Positions 26,057 through 34,927 of a stretch of DNA of 64,000 nucleotides are shown one piece after another. Source of the stretch: Motiliproteus sp965230185 (GTDB lineage: Bacteria; Pseudomonadota; Gammaproteobacteria; Pseudomonadales; Balneatricaceae); assembly GCA_965230185.1 (NCBI GenBank), contig OZ245995.1:3286001-3350000 (forward strand), written 5' to 3'. The first letter of the stretch is position 1. Each line of letters begins with the position of its first letter. The translations under genes were made by a program, and so were the position numbers. The notes beneath the pieces were generated by a model. It worked only from the letters and a program-made list of their open reading frames with translations, did not search any database and was not told where the DNA came from.

Positions 26057-27808
26057 TCAGAGCTGCTCGGCCAGGCGATAGCGCCCCTCATAGTCAAACA
26101 GTTTATCGGTAATCTCCCAGAAGCGACCTTTTCTGCGGGCAATCACGAAATCCGGATGGCGGAATAACCGCTCCGAAGCGACAACCTGGTCAACCGTCTG
26201 CACACGAAAATCCGTTTCCCGATTGCGCAGGTGCGACTTCACAAAGCGCTGCTCGAATGTATAGTGCTGCGGTGCTGTATCAAGCCGAAAATGCTCACTC
26301 AGCTCTGTACCATCCTCGTCGTGGTAGACCACCTTCAGCAGGGGATGACCGGCACGGCTGACAGTACTCTGAAATGTCATACCGGCACAGCGAACTACCA
26401 GCGCATCTTTCAGCGCCAGCACCTCTCGCAGCCGGGTATCCGGATCCACAATTACCGCCCCGCAGCCACCACAGCGGCGGGCAGCGATATCGTTCTCGGC
26501 ACCACAGTGTTCACAGCTCTTAAAACGAAACCTGAATTCACACTGACGCCGCTGGCCGCGCTCCTCAATCAGCCCCTGACAACGCCGCCCGTAATGCTCG
26601 ATCAGATCCCCATCAGCATCCAGGCGGCCCCAGAAGGTGTTGGCAAACTCGCATTGCGGACAGAACACCATAACCGGCTGGCTGTCGCTGTCAGGGCGAC
26701 TGGTACCGATCTCCGGCGCATACAGGTCATAATTGTTGCCGGCATAGTCCAGCACAAGGCAGTCGGATTTGCCCGGGCTGAGCCGTAACCCCCGACCAAC
26801 GATCTGCTGATAAAGGCTGACCGATTCTGTGGGTCTGAGAATCACGATCAGATCCACGTGCGGGGCATCGAAGCCGGTGGTCAGCACAGCAACATTGACC
26901 AGGAACCGGAGCCGCCGCTGCTTAAAATCCCCGATCAGCCGATCGCGCTCGGCAACCGCGGTTTCGCCCAGAATCAGCGCGGCCTCGCCCGGCGGCAGAT
27001 AATCGACAATTTCCCGGGCATGATCCACGGTAGCGGCAAAAACCATCACGCCCTGGCGTTGTTCAGCCTGACCCAGCACCTGATCGATAATCTGAGCAGT
27101 AGCCCGGCCTGATCGCTGCACTACCCGGTTCAGGTCGGCCTCCTGATAGTAGCCATTGCGGCCCGGCTTCAGGGCGCTGAAATCGTAGTGCGCAACGGCG
27201 CCATCCATCAGCTTTGGCGGCGTCAGGTAGCCCTGTCTGACCATCAGCCTTAATGGCAGCTCGAAGACACAGTCACGAAAAAAACAGGCCTCTTCCCCCC
27301 GCACCATGCCATGGTGGTGATAACGATAGATCCAGCCGACGCCCAGTCGATAGGGCGTTGCCGTCAGCCCCAGTATTTTCAGTCCGGGATTGAGCCTTTT
27401 AAGATGCTCCAGTACTTTTCGGTACTGACTTTCCCGGTCTTCCGACAACCGATGACATTCATCGATCACCACCAGCGTGAATCCCTGGCCGAACTGCGCC
27501 AGATTACGGGCAATGGACTGAATACTGCCAAACACCACCTGACGGTCAGCTTCTTTCCGTTTCAGACCTGCGGAGAAAATACTGGCCCTGACACCCCAGG
27601 CTTCATATTTGGTATGGTTCTGCTCCACCAGCTCCTTAACATGGGCCATTACCAGCACCCTTCCCCTTGCCAGACGAGCCAGTTCGGCAATCACCAGACT
27701 CTTTCCGGAACCGGTGGGCAGAACCACCACAGCCGGGTCGTCACATCGACGAAAATGCTTTAACACGGCAGATACGGCATCCCGCTGATAAGGACGAAGA
27801 GAAAACAT
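26057..27808 (-). CDS. radD: ATP-dependent DNA repair helicase RadD (YejH)
   Basis: 583 residues, the same length as E. coli RadD (586). It begins MFSLRPYQRDAV and continues with Walker A LPTGSGKSLVIAELARLARG, motif II DECH, motif III LTATP, and motif VI QQIVGRGLRLSPG. The zinc-binding insertion shows CPQCEFANTFWG, RRCQG and CEHCGAENDIAARRCGGCG. The resemblance to RadD runs along the whole length. RadD is an SF2 ATPase that works with RecA, SSB and post-replication repair. The frame is open 19 codons upstream, but the start used matches the family. Confidence 0.95.
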   Translation of the reverse strand: MFSLRPYQRDAVSAVLKHFRRCDDPAVVVLPTGSGKSLVIAELARLARGRVLVMAHVKELVEQNHTKYEAWGVRASIFSAGLKRKEADRQVVFGSIQSIARNLAQFGQGFTLVVIDECHRLSEDRESQYRKVLEHLKRLNPGLKILGLTATPYRLGVGWIYRYHHHGMVRGEEACFFRDCVFELPLRLMVRQGYLTPPKLMDGAVAHYDFSALKPGRNGYYQEADLNRVVQRSGRATAQIIDQVLGQAEQRQGVMVFAATVDHAREIVDYLPPGEAALILGETAVAERDRLIGDFKQRRLRFLVNVAVLTTGFDAPHVDLIVILRPTESVSLYQQIVGRGLRLSPGKSDCLVLDYAGNNYDLYAPEIGTSRPDSDSQPVMVFCPQCEFANTFWGRLDADGDLIEHYGRRCQGLIEERGQRRQCEFRFRFKSCEHCGAENDIAARRCGGCGAVIVDPDTRLREVLALKDALVVRCAGMTFQSTVSRAGHPLLKVVYHDEDGTELSEHFRLDTAPQHYTFEQRFVKSHLRNRETDFRVQTVDQVVASERLFRHPDFVIARRKGRFWEITDKLFDYEGRYRLAEQL

Positions 27809-28077
27809 CAAAACCCGGCTATGGTGGTCGCAAAAAGCGTCAGTGTAACAGAATCGGCTGACCACAAGATCCGCGTTCGGCTGCCGGATCTCATTGGATG
27901 ACTCAGCGTCACAGCCGTTTTTCCGTCAGCTGATTTCCAGGGCTTGCCAGGCAGCTGCAGACGGCTCAGAAGGCGGGCAGTAAATAGCATTCTGGTCGGC
28001 GAATCCGCTCAGTGCGTCATATACTTACCAGTGGGCTATTCAATGATCAGCGGTCAGGGATGATGCCAGGAGGCCAT

Positions 28078-28179
28078 GTGCTGAAATATCTGGATCAGGC
28101 CGTTAAATATACGCACTGGATGGTTTTAACCGCAGCTGTACTTACAGTGATACTGTTCTATACAGAACTGATTATGTAA
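28078..28179 (+). CDS. 33-residue single-pass membrane peptide
   Basis: GTG start at 28078 with AGGAGG at 28068-28073, four bases upstream; an in-frame ATG lies at 28063 as an alternative. The peptide has a short amphipathic lead (LKYLDQAVKYTHW), one transmembrane helix (MVLTAAVLTVILFYTELI) and stops at TAA. A Rho-independent terminator follows within 11 bases, so this looks like an independent small transcript. It is not recognised. Small inner-membrane peptides of this kind often regulate a partner or act in stress, but nothing here names one. Confidence 0.55.
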   Translation: MLKYLDQAVKYTHWMVLTAAVLTVILFYTELIM

Positions 28180-28189
28180 TGCACCCGGG

Positions 28190-28219
28190 AAAGGCCCTCT
28201 GTCTGCGACGGGCCTTTTT
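28190..28219 (+). terminator. Rho-independent terminator after the 33-residue ORF
   Basis: AAAGGCCC (28190-28197) pairs with GGGCCTTT (28210-28217) across a 12-base loop, and the stem runs into TTTTT. Classic terminator form on the + strand. Confidence 0.8.
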
Positions 28220-28506
28220 CCCTGCAGTCTCAGAAGCCGCTTCCGGTCGGCCGTCGAAACAGCCTCTTCGGAAGATCTCTCTTCCATGGCTGGTTTCGGG
28301 TCAGACACCGCGACAACAGTCGGCTGTCGCACCGGTCTGTCCCATGTCCCACCCCGTTATTTCTGGACTTTTTCCCGGATTATCGGTACTTTAGCCAGCC
28401 TGCACCGGCCATGTTTCCGACCGATATGGCTACAGGCAACAGGAAGTCGGCCCCTGCCTTTTCGAAGCAGGTCGTCAGGAAAAAAACAAACCGCGGAACA
28501 GGTTAA

Positions 28507-29454
28507 TTGCAGCTTTCAAAATTGCGCTTCCGGAAACTCGGCTTTCCAATACTTGCACTGATTGCCGGCCTGCTCTGTCATTCTCCGGTATTTGCCGCCA
28601 CACTCGCCGTACTCTACCCCGAAGTCAAAGCACCCTATCGCCAGGTTTTCGAACAGATTCTGGAAGGGATCAGCTCGGATCACAAAGACAGGTTGCTGAA
28701 AATCCCGCTGCCCGGAGACTTCAGTAAGCGCGAAGTTCTGGAGCAACTGGCGGCGTCGGAAGTCGATATGGTGATCACACTCGGTCGGCGCAGCTTCTCT
28801 CTGACTTCAGAACTTCAGGGGCTTTATCCCTTTGTCAGCGGTGCACTGCCACTGTCTCCGGACAAAGTTGCCGAAGGCGTCTCCGGTCTGAGCCTGATCG
28901 CAGATCCCGATGCCCTGTTCGGGCAACTTAAGGAGCTGGCTCCCCGGAGTAAACGGGTATTCGTTGTATACACCGCCAGAAGTGGCTGGCTGATGGATCT
29001 CGCGGCCCGGGCGGCAAGTGACAAAGGACTGGAGCTGATCACTTACGAAGTGAGCGATCTCGCCGAAGCCCTGGACCGCTATAAAGAGATTCTGGCACGG
29101 GCCCGCAGCCAGCAGGATGCGATCTGGCTGCCGCTGGATCGGATCTCCGCCAACGAAAAAGTAATTCTTCCGCTGCTGCTCAGGGAAGCCTGGCTCAGGA
29201 AACTGGTGCTGTTTTCCAGTAAACCGTCCCACGCCAGACACGGCACCCTGTTTTCTATCTACCCCGACAACCAGCGATCAGGGGCACGCCTGGCTCAGAT
29301 GGTTCGGGAAATATACGAAACTCGCACTCACACCGGTGTGGAGCCTCTTAAGGCTCTGAAAGTCGGTGTGAATCTGCGTACTGCAGCGCACCTGGGTCTT
29401 GAATACAACAGCAGTCAGAAGAGGTCGTTCTATGCGACCTTTCCGACTCCATAA
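28507..29454 (+). CDS. Periplasmic ABC-type substrate-binding protein (ABC_sub_bind family)
   Basis: 315 residues from a TTG start; an in-frame stop immediately upstream excludes an earlier one. A signal peptide (to about VFA-ATL) is followed by an ABC_sub_bind-type domain: LAVLYPEVKAPYRQVFEQIL, VDMVITLGRRS, RVFVVYTARSGWL, and LSIYP-type closing region (FSIYPDNQRSGARLAQMV, then LKVGVNLRTAAHLGL). No permease or ATPase gene accompanies it. It sits 15 bases before a histidine kinase and upstream of a TonB receptor, so it probably serves as a periplasmic sensor subunit for a ligand brought in by the receptor. Confidence 0.85.
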   Translation: MQLSKLRFRKLGFPILALIAGLLCHSPVFAATLAVLYPEVKAPYRQVFEQILEGISSDHKDRLLKIPLPGDFSKREVLEQLAASEVDMVITLGRRSFSLTSELQGLYPFVSGALPLSPDKVAEGVSGLSLIADPDALFGQLKELAPRSKRVFVVYTARSGWLMDLAARAASDKGLELITYEVSDLAEALDRYKEILARARSQQDAIWLPLDRISANEKVILPLLLREAWLRKLVLFSSKPSHARHGTLFSIYPDNQRSGARLAQMVREIYETRTHTGVEPLKALKVGVNLRTAAHLGLEYNSSQKRSFYATFPTP

Positions 29455-29469
29455 GGGTAGCTGAACAGA

Positions 29470-31062
29470 ATGTTACTCTCAGGTGGAAACAGAAGTCAGA
29501 GTCTCAGACGTCAGTTACTGACGTTCCTGCTGTTCTCTATTGCCCTGCTGGCCGCGGTCTCGGCTGTTACCGGTGCCTGGATCGGTTCCAGCCAGACTCG
29601 TACCATGCTGATAAACAACTCCCTTCAGATCGCCGATAACCTGGCGGATCGCAGCGTCCTGTCACTGATCAGTGGTAGCCGGGAGCAGGCAGAAGAGGCG
29701 ATTTCTCAGGTTCTGGGCTTCAGTGATGTTACCGGTGTCGCAATTCTGGAACCGGATTTGAAACCTCTGCTGAGCCGGGGCATACCGGACCCGACTCAGT
29801 CTGGCGCACCTCACTGGCGCGATACCAGAGGGCCGCTGCTGATCAGAGAAGATTCGGAGACCTGGTACGTCGTAGCCCCCGTTGGCATTCAGGATGGTCT
29901 TGGTGACGCAGGCGAGTTTGAGCTGGAGAGCGGGCATTCCGAACGTCTGGGCTACGTACTGCTCCAGGTGTCGAAAAAATCCCTGAGCGCACTGTCAGAC
30001 AACCTGCTGCTCTATAACATCGTTATCGGGCTGATTATCGCGGTGACCATGGGTCTGGTCATGAATATCGGCCTGCGGCGGCTGATACAGCCGATCTTCA
30101 ACCTCTCCACCACCATGAAACGGGCCCAGGAAACCGGTGAGCATAACTACGCCGGAATAGAGGGCGCCCTTGAAATCCGCCAGATGGCGGAGTCCTACAA
30201 CGGCATGATGACGGTGCTGGAGAAACAGGAAGATGCCCTGCTGGGTATGAACGCCAGACTGGAATCGGAAGTTGAGATTCGCACCAAAGAGCTGATCCAG
30301 GCCCGCGATGCAGCGCTGATTGCCGTGCGCACCAAGTCGGAATTTCTGGCCAACATCAGTCATGAACTGCGAACCCCACTGCAGGCTATTATCGGCTATG
30401 TCGAGCTGGTCAAGGAGGAGCTGGAATTCGAGGCAATGGACCAGCAGGTGGAAGACCTGGAGGAGGCGATCAGATCCTCCCAGCGCCTGCTGACCCTGAT
30501 TGCGTCGATCCTGGATCTGGCCAAGAGCGAGTCGGGCAGAATGGAGGTTAATCTTCAGCCGGTTTCCCTGAACAGTCTGCTGGAAGATGTTCTGACGATT
30601 ATCCGGCCGCTGGCCGCCGAAAAGGGGAATGCCCTGAAGATCAATACTCTGCAGCAGGACCAGCAGGCCAGCATTGATCGTGAAAAAACTCAGCAGATCC
30701 TGATTAATCTGCTCTCCAACGCCTGTAAATTTACCGAAAAGGGCACCATTGGCGCCTCTCTGGAAATTACCGGAAAATATGTTGAAATCCAGGTTTCCGA
30801 TTCGGGGATCGGCATTTCCAGAGAGCAGCAGGCATTAATATTTGACGAGTTCCGTCAAGTGGACGGTAGTGTCGAACGCCAGTTCGGCGGCACCGGTCTT
30901 GGTCTGGCGATATCCCGCCGTTTCGCGGAAATGATGAACGGCTCGATTGAGGTCGAAAGCGACCTTGGGAAAGGTGCTTGTTTCACGCTGCGCCTTCCTT
31001 TAAATTCTTGTATTCGCATAGGTTCTGGACAAAATGTGGAAGTGTCGGACAGTGCTCAATAA
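29470..31062 (+). CDS. Membrane-bound sensor histidine kinase
   Basis: 530 residues. One transmembrane helix near 17-37, a periplasmic domain to about 175, a second helix (IVIGLIIAVTMGLVMNIG), a HAMP-like linker, a coiled segment, then HisKA with the phospho-acceptor in FLANISHELRTPLQAIIGY (~residue 297). The catalytic domain has an N-box ILINLLSNACKFTEKG, G1 VSDSGIGIS, and G2 FGGTGLGLAISRRFAE. No response regulator gene follows; the nearest receiver-domain protein is at 36825. It lies between the binding protein and TonB receptor genes with gaps of 15 and 25 bases, suggesting one operon. Confidence 0.92.
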   Translation: MLLSGGNRSQSLRRQLLTFLLFSIALLAAVSAVTGAWIGSSQTRTMLINNSLQIADNLADRSVLSLISGSREQAEEAISQVLGFSDVTGVAILEPDLKPLLSRGIPDPTQSGAPHWRDTRGPLLIREDSETWYVVAPVGIQDGLGDAGEFELESGHSERLGYVLLQVSKKSLSALSDNLLLYNIVIGLIIAVTMGLVMNIGLRRLIQPIFNLSTTMKRAQETGEHNYAGIEGALEIRQMAESYNGMMTVLEKQEDALLGMNARLESEVEIRTKELIQARDAALIAVRTKSEFLANISHELRTPLQAIIGYVELVKEELEFEAMDQQVEDLEEAIRSSQRLLTLIASILDLAKSESGRMEVNLQPVSLNSLLEDVLTIIRPLAAEKGNALKINTLQQDQQASIDREKTQQILINLLSNACKFTEKGTIGASLEITGKYVEIQVSDSGIGISREQQALIFDEFRQVDGSVERQFGGTGLGLAISRRFAEMMNGSIEVESDLGKGACFTLRLPLNSCIRIGSGQNVEVSDSAQ

Positions 31063-31087
31063 ACCCGCCGGGTGGTAACGAGGGATT

Positions 31088-33217
31088 ATGAACATCAGAC
31101 TGTACTCATTAACGCTATTTGCCATACTTCTTCCTGCCTGTGCGGTTGCAGATGAAGTTCGCGAATTCGAAGACGGTGATGAATTTGCCGATTTCTACAG
31201 TGGCGAGGAGCTGATCAGTATTGCCACAGGCACCAGCACCCCACTGAACAAGGCTCCGGCGGTGGCCAGTGTCATTACCCGCAAACAGATTGACGCCATG
31301 GGCGCCACCCATCTGGACGAAGTGCTGGAGAGCGTTCCCGGACTGCATGTAATGCGCTCCAGTCTGAGCCGCCTGGACCCTTTGTATTCAATTCGGGGAA
31401 TTCAGACCGGCAACACACCGCAGATTCTGGTACTGCTGAATGGTGTTGAATTCAAAAATGTGTTCAACGGCGGGCTGCCCTACACCTTCAGGATGCCGCT
31501 CAGCAATATCAGCCGGATCGAGGTCATCCGCGGGCCGGGTTCCGCAGTTTATGGCGCCGATGCGTTCAGCGGCGTCATCAATATCATCACCAACACCGCA
31601 GAAGACAACCTGAACGGAGATGCCGGTATTCGAAAAGGCAGCTTCGACAGCCAGGATATCTGGTTTCGTAAGGGCTATGTAAAGGATGATGCCAGCCTCT
31701 CCTTCGCCTTTGAGAACCAGACGTCAGACGGAGACAACAGTCGGGTAATTGATGCGGACCTGCAGACAGCGCTGGATGCCGCCAACGGAACTTCGGCGTC
31801 GCTGGCGCCCGGGCCTCTCAGCACCGATTATGACATCACCAATATCCACCTGGATTTCGGCTACGGCAACTGGAAACTGGAAAACTGGTACTGGAAACAG
31901 GACCATGGCGGTATCGGCGCGGGTGGAGCCCTCGCCCTTGATAACAGGGGCTATCAGGACACTGAACAGTTCCGAACTCATCTCGCGTTTCAGGACCAGG
32001 TCAGCCGGGACTGGAATCTGAAGACCGATCTCTCCTATCTCCGGGCCGATAACGATAGCTTTTTCGTTCTGTTTCCTGCCGGTGCGAGGCTGCCGATCGG
32101 TTCGGATGGCAACGCCTTCTCCACGCCCAAGGCCGGAGACGTCACCTTCACCGATGGCTATATCGGCAACCCCAGAAGCCTGAACACGACCATCAAGGCA
32201 GATTTAGCGGCAGTATTCAGTGGCATTGCCAACCATCAGATTCGCTTTGCCACCGGCTGGACCCGGCAGGAGATTGAAACAGAAGAATCCAAAAATTTCG
32301 GTCCCGGGGTCATTGACGGAACCGATCCGGTTGTCGATGGCACCCTGACAGATGTCACGGATACCCCCTTTGTTTATCTGCCTGATCAGGACCGGACCTC
32401 CTATTACCTGTCGGTACAGGACGAATGGCGAATCAATAACGACTGGTCGCTGACCGGAGGCGTTCGCTGGGACGATTATTCAGACTTTGGCAGTTCAACC
32501 AATCCTAGAATCGCCCTGGTCTGGGAAACCACTCATAATCTGACCACCAAGTTTCTGTACGGCACCGCATTCCGAGCGCCGGCCTTTAACGAACAGCATC
32601 TGATCAACAATCCGGCAGCGCTGGGCAATCCTGATCTGACGCCTGAGGAGATCGAAACGGCAGAAGTCGCCTTTGATTACCGGCCTGCCCTCAATACCAG
32701 CATTAAACTCAGCCTGTTTGTCTACGAAGCCACCGATCTGATCGATACCGTCGCCTCAGGCAGCACCAGACAGGCCCAGAATGTCCGGGACCAGGACGGA
32801 TACGGCGCGGAACTCGAGTTCAGCTGGAAGGTGTCCGACGATTTCAGCATTTACGCCAACTACGCCTACCAGCACGCGGAAGATGCCAGTACCGGAGCCG
32901 ATGTTGCCGATGCCCCCCAGCACAGCACCTATCTGGATCTTCAGTACGCCTTCAGCGGTCAGCTTACAGGCTCACTGCAGCACTACTGGATAGGCTCCCG
33001 TCCAAGAGCCAGCGGTGATTCCCGGGATGAGACAGACGACTACCAGATTGTTAATGCCAGGCTGAGCTACTCTCCCGGAGATGGGCGTCTGCAACTGGCC
33101 CTGCTGGCCAAGAATCTGCTCAATGATGATGCCAGGGAACCGGCCAGCTCGTCGGTCCCCGGAGATTTCCCGCTGGAAGAGAGAAGTCTCTGGGCCCAGG
33201 CATCGTATAAGTTTTAA
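31088..33217 (+). CDS. TonB-dependent outer-membrane receptor
   Basis: 709 residues. Signal peptide (to ~AVA-DEV), possible TonB box in ELISIATG, plug domain (APAVASVITRKQIDAMGA, LDEVLESVPGLHVMR, YSIRGIQTG, ISRIEVIRGPGSAVYGADAF) and a 22-strand-type barrel ending in the aromatic terminus ASYKF. The plug is of the CirA/FepA/BtuB-like type. Because it is linked to a binding protein and a histidine kinase and not to iron-uptake genes, the ligand may be a small organic compound. No Fur box was noticed upstream. Confidence 0.93.
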   Translation: MNIRLYSLTLFAILLPACAVADEVREFEDGDEFADFYSGEELISIATGTSTPLNKAPAVASVITRKQIDAMGATHLDEVLESVPGLHVMRSSLSRLDPLYSIRGIQTGNTPQILVLLNGVEFKNVFNGGLPYTFRMPLSNISRIEVIRGPGSAVYGADAFSGVINIITNTAEDNLNGDAGIRKGSFDSQDIWFRKGYVKDDASLSFAFENQTSDGDNSRVIDADLQTALDAANGTSASLAPGPLSTDYDITNIHLDFGYGNWKLENWYWKQDHGGIGAGGALALDNRGYQDTEQFRTHLAFQDQVSRDWNLKTDLSYLRADNDSFFVLFPAGARLPIGSDGNAFSTPKAGDVTFTDGYIGNPRSLNTTIKADLAAVFSGIANHQIRFATGWTRQEIETEESKNFGPGVIDGTDPVVDGTLTDVTDTPFVYLPDQDRTSYYLSVQDEWRINNDWSLTGGVRWDDYSDFGSSTNPRIALVWETTHNLTTKFLYGTAFRAPAFNEQHLINNPAALGNPDLTPEEIETAEVAFDYRPALNTSIKLSLFVYEATDLIDTVASGSTRQAQNVRDQDGYGAELEFSWKVSDDFSIYANYAYQHAEDASTGADVADAPQHSTYLDLQYAFSGQLTGSLQHYWIGSRPRASGDSRDETDDYQIVNARLSYSPGDGRLQLALLAKNLLNDDAREPASSSVPGDFPLEERSLWAQASYKF

Positions 33218-33324
33218 TGGTTGAACCGGATATACCTTCGGCAACTATATGGAACGATGTGTACGCAAGCACCTGTAAATTTGCGGATGCTCTACGACAA
33301 CTGCACGACCCGAGGCGGTGAAAT

Positions 33325-34140
33325 ATGAAGCGAGCTGGCGAAGAGGATCGGGGGCAGACGTTTTCAGACAGGATCAGCACTGCGATCTGGTCTGAAGAGA
33401 CAGATCCCCGCAATCCGTTCCAGGCATCCGAAGCCAGATGCCACGGCTACCGACATCTCTCTCTGATTAACAACAAAAGTTATGCTGAAGTTCTTTTTTT
33501 GCTTTTCAGAGGCGAACTGCCATCAGCTGGCCAGAAGGTCCTGTTCGAAAAACTTCTGATCTCAATCATTAACCCGGGACCACGCCACAACGCCACACGA
33601 GCAGCCATGAGTGCAGCCGTCAGCCGCACCCATGTCAGTCATCTTCTGCCGCTGGCCCTGAACATCTTCAGCGGTGACTGGCAGGGAAGTCATGCCGTGT
33701 TCGATGCGATGAAATTTCTTTCCGAAATCCCGGATCAGGACCCGACCGCAATGGCGAAAAAACTCTCGGATCATCCGCAAACAACCGAAGGAGATATCTG
33801 CCTGGCGCCGGGTTTCGGCTCCCTGTACGGAACCCGGGATTACTACAGCCAACGACTGGCTGACAACCTGTCAGCCGATAGCGGCAGAGGTGTTCATTTT
33901 CGCTGGGCGCAGACCTTTGTAGATGCGCTGCCGGAGGAGAACAGCGGCTGGCTGATTTCAGGCGTTGTCGCCGCCTGCCTGCTGGATCTGGGATTTACCC
34001 CCTACCAGGGTGAAATGATCTACCAGATTGGCAGCGCCCCGGGGCTGGCTGCACATGGCGCCGAGAAGATCAATAAACCGGTTACCGATATGCCTTTTGT
34101 CGCGGAGTCCAGCTATGTCATCAAAGACCACCAGGACTGA
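33325..34140 (+). CDS. Short citrate-synthase/citryl-CoA-lyase-fold protein A, catalytic residues apparently lost
   Basis: 271 residues, the length of citryl-CoA lyase and of the ATP-citrate lyase C-terminal domain, not of citrate synthase (~430). Family landmarks are GYRHLSLINNKSYAEVLFLL with RGELPSAGQ, NPGPRHNATRAAMSAA, GDWQGSHAVFDAMKFL, PGFGSLYGTRDYYSQRL and SGVVAACLLDLGFTP. By eye, the catalytic positions are changed: the DHGP-type histidine is Pro, the HGGA histidine is Gln, the GFGHP histidine is Ser, and the NxDG aspartate is not conserved. It overlaps the next gene by 26 bases. I infer a pseudoenzyme subunit or an enzyme with altered chemistry. Confidence 0.75.
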   Translation: MKRAGEEDRGQTFSDRISTAIWSEETDPRNPFQASEARCHGYRHLSLINNKSYAEVLFLLFRGELPSAGQKVLFEKLLISIINPGPRHNATRAAMSAAVSRTHVSHLLPLALNIFSGDWQGSHAVFDAMKFLSEIPDQDPTAMAKKLSDHPQTTEGDICLAPGFGSLYGTRDYYSQRLADNLSADSGRGVHFRWAQTFVDALPEENSGWLISGVVAACLLDLGFTPYQGEMIYQIGSAPGLAAHGAEKINKPVTDMPFVAESSYVIKDHQD

Positions 34141-34927
34141 CCTCTGGGAAGAAAACAGAAACAGAATTGTCAGCAGTAAAGGCGGATGGCGCATCGGAGA
34201 GGCGGTATATAATCACGGCTATTCGATGCTGGATGATCTCGTGGGTGAGGTTTCCTACTTCCAGCTGATGCTGCTGAATGTCACCGGTCGGCTACCGGAA
34301 AAAAGACTGGCCGACTGGCTGGAAGCCAGCTATATCTGCATGAGCTGGCCGGACTCGCGGATCTGGTGCAATCAGATAGGCGCCCTGGGTGGTTCTTCCA
34401 GAACTTCTCCGGCGGCAGCCGCGGTGGCCGGAGTGCTGGCCTCAGACTCCCATCTGTACGGACCGGGAATTCTTCCGAAGTGCATGGCATTTATCAGGAC
34501 CGCGCTTGAGGATTATCAGAACGGCAAGTCAGTTGAGGCTATCGTCAGCGATACGCTGACAACAAAAGGCGTGATACCTGGCTTTGCCCGCCCGATCGCC
34601 CGGGGTGATGAACGAGTTACGGCTATGCAGCGTGTCGGCAGACAGCTGGGGTTTGAGGCCGGCGCTCACGAAACACTGGCGCTTGCCATTAATGCACTGC
34701 TTGAACGCGAATACGATGAGAGTATTAATATCGGCGGCTACGCCGTCTCGTTTCTGGCGGATCAGCACATTTCAACCATCGAGCTGAAACGGTTCACCAC
34801 CTTCAGAGTTGCCGCCGGAGTCCAGGCCTGTTATGCCGAGGCGGCAGACAACCCCGCCGGCAGCTATCTGCCGCTGCGCTGTGACGATATCCACTACACC
34901 GGCGTTCCACCCAGAGAACTGGACTAG
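34115..34927 (+). CDS. Short citrate-synthase/citryl-CoA-lyase-fold protein B
   Basis: 270 residues, start chosen at 34115 for its GGAG ribosome-binding site and overlap with the preceding gene. Landmarks: GEAVYNHGYSMLDDLVGEVS (the GYD-type opening), IGALGGSSRTSPAAAAVAGV, SHLYGPGILPKCMAFI, PGFARPIARGDERV (the GFGHP-type loop) and INIGGYAVSFLADQ (the NxDG-type segment, with Gly for Asp). The usual catalytic His and Asp again seem missing. It and protein A are divergent paralogues, suggesting a heterodimer. Its stop overlaps the stop of the convergent thiamine-diphosphate enzyme gene (CTAG). Confidence 0.75.
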   Translation: MSSKTTRTDLWEENRNRIVSSKGGWRIGEAVYNHGYSMLDDLVGEVSYFQLMLLNVTGRLPEKRLADWLEASYICMSWPDSRIWCNQIGALGGSSRTSPAAAAVAGVLASDSHLYGPGILPKCMAFIRTALEDYQNGKSVEAIVSDTLTTKGVIPGFARPIARGDERVTAMQRVGRQLGFEAGAHETLALAINALLEREYDESINIGGYAVSFLADQHISTIELKRFTTFRVAAGVQACYAEAADNPAGSYLPLRCDDIHYTGVPPRELD

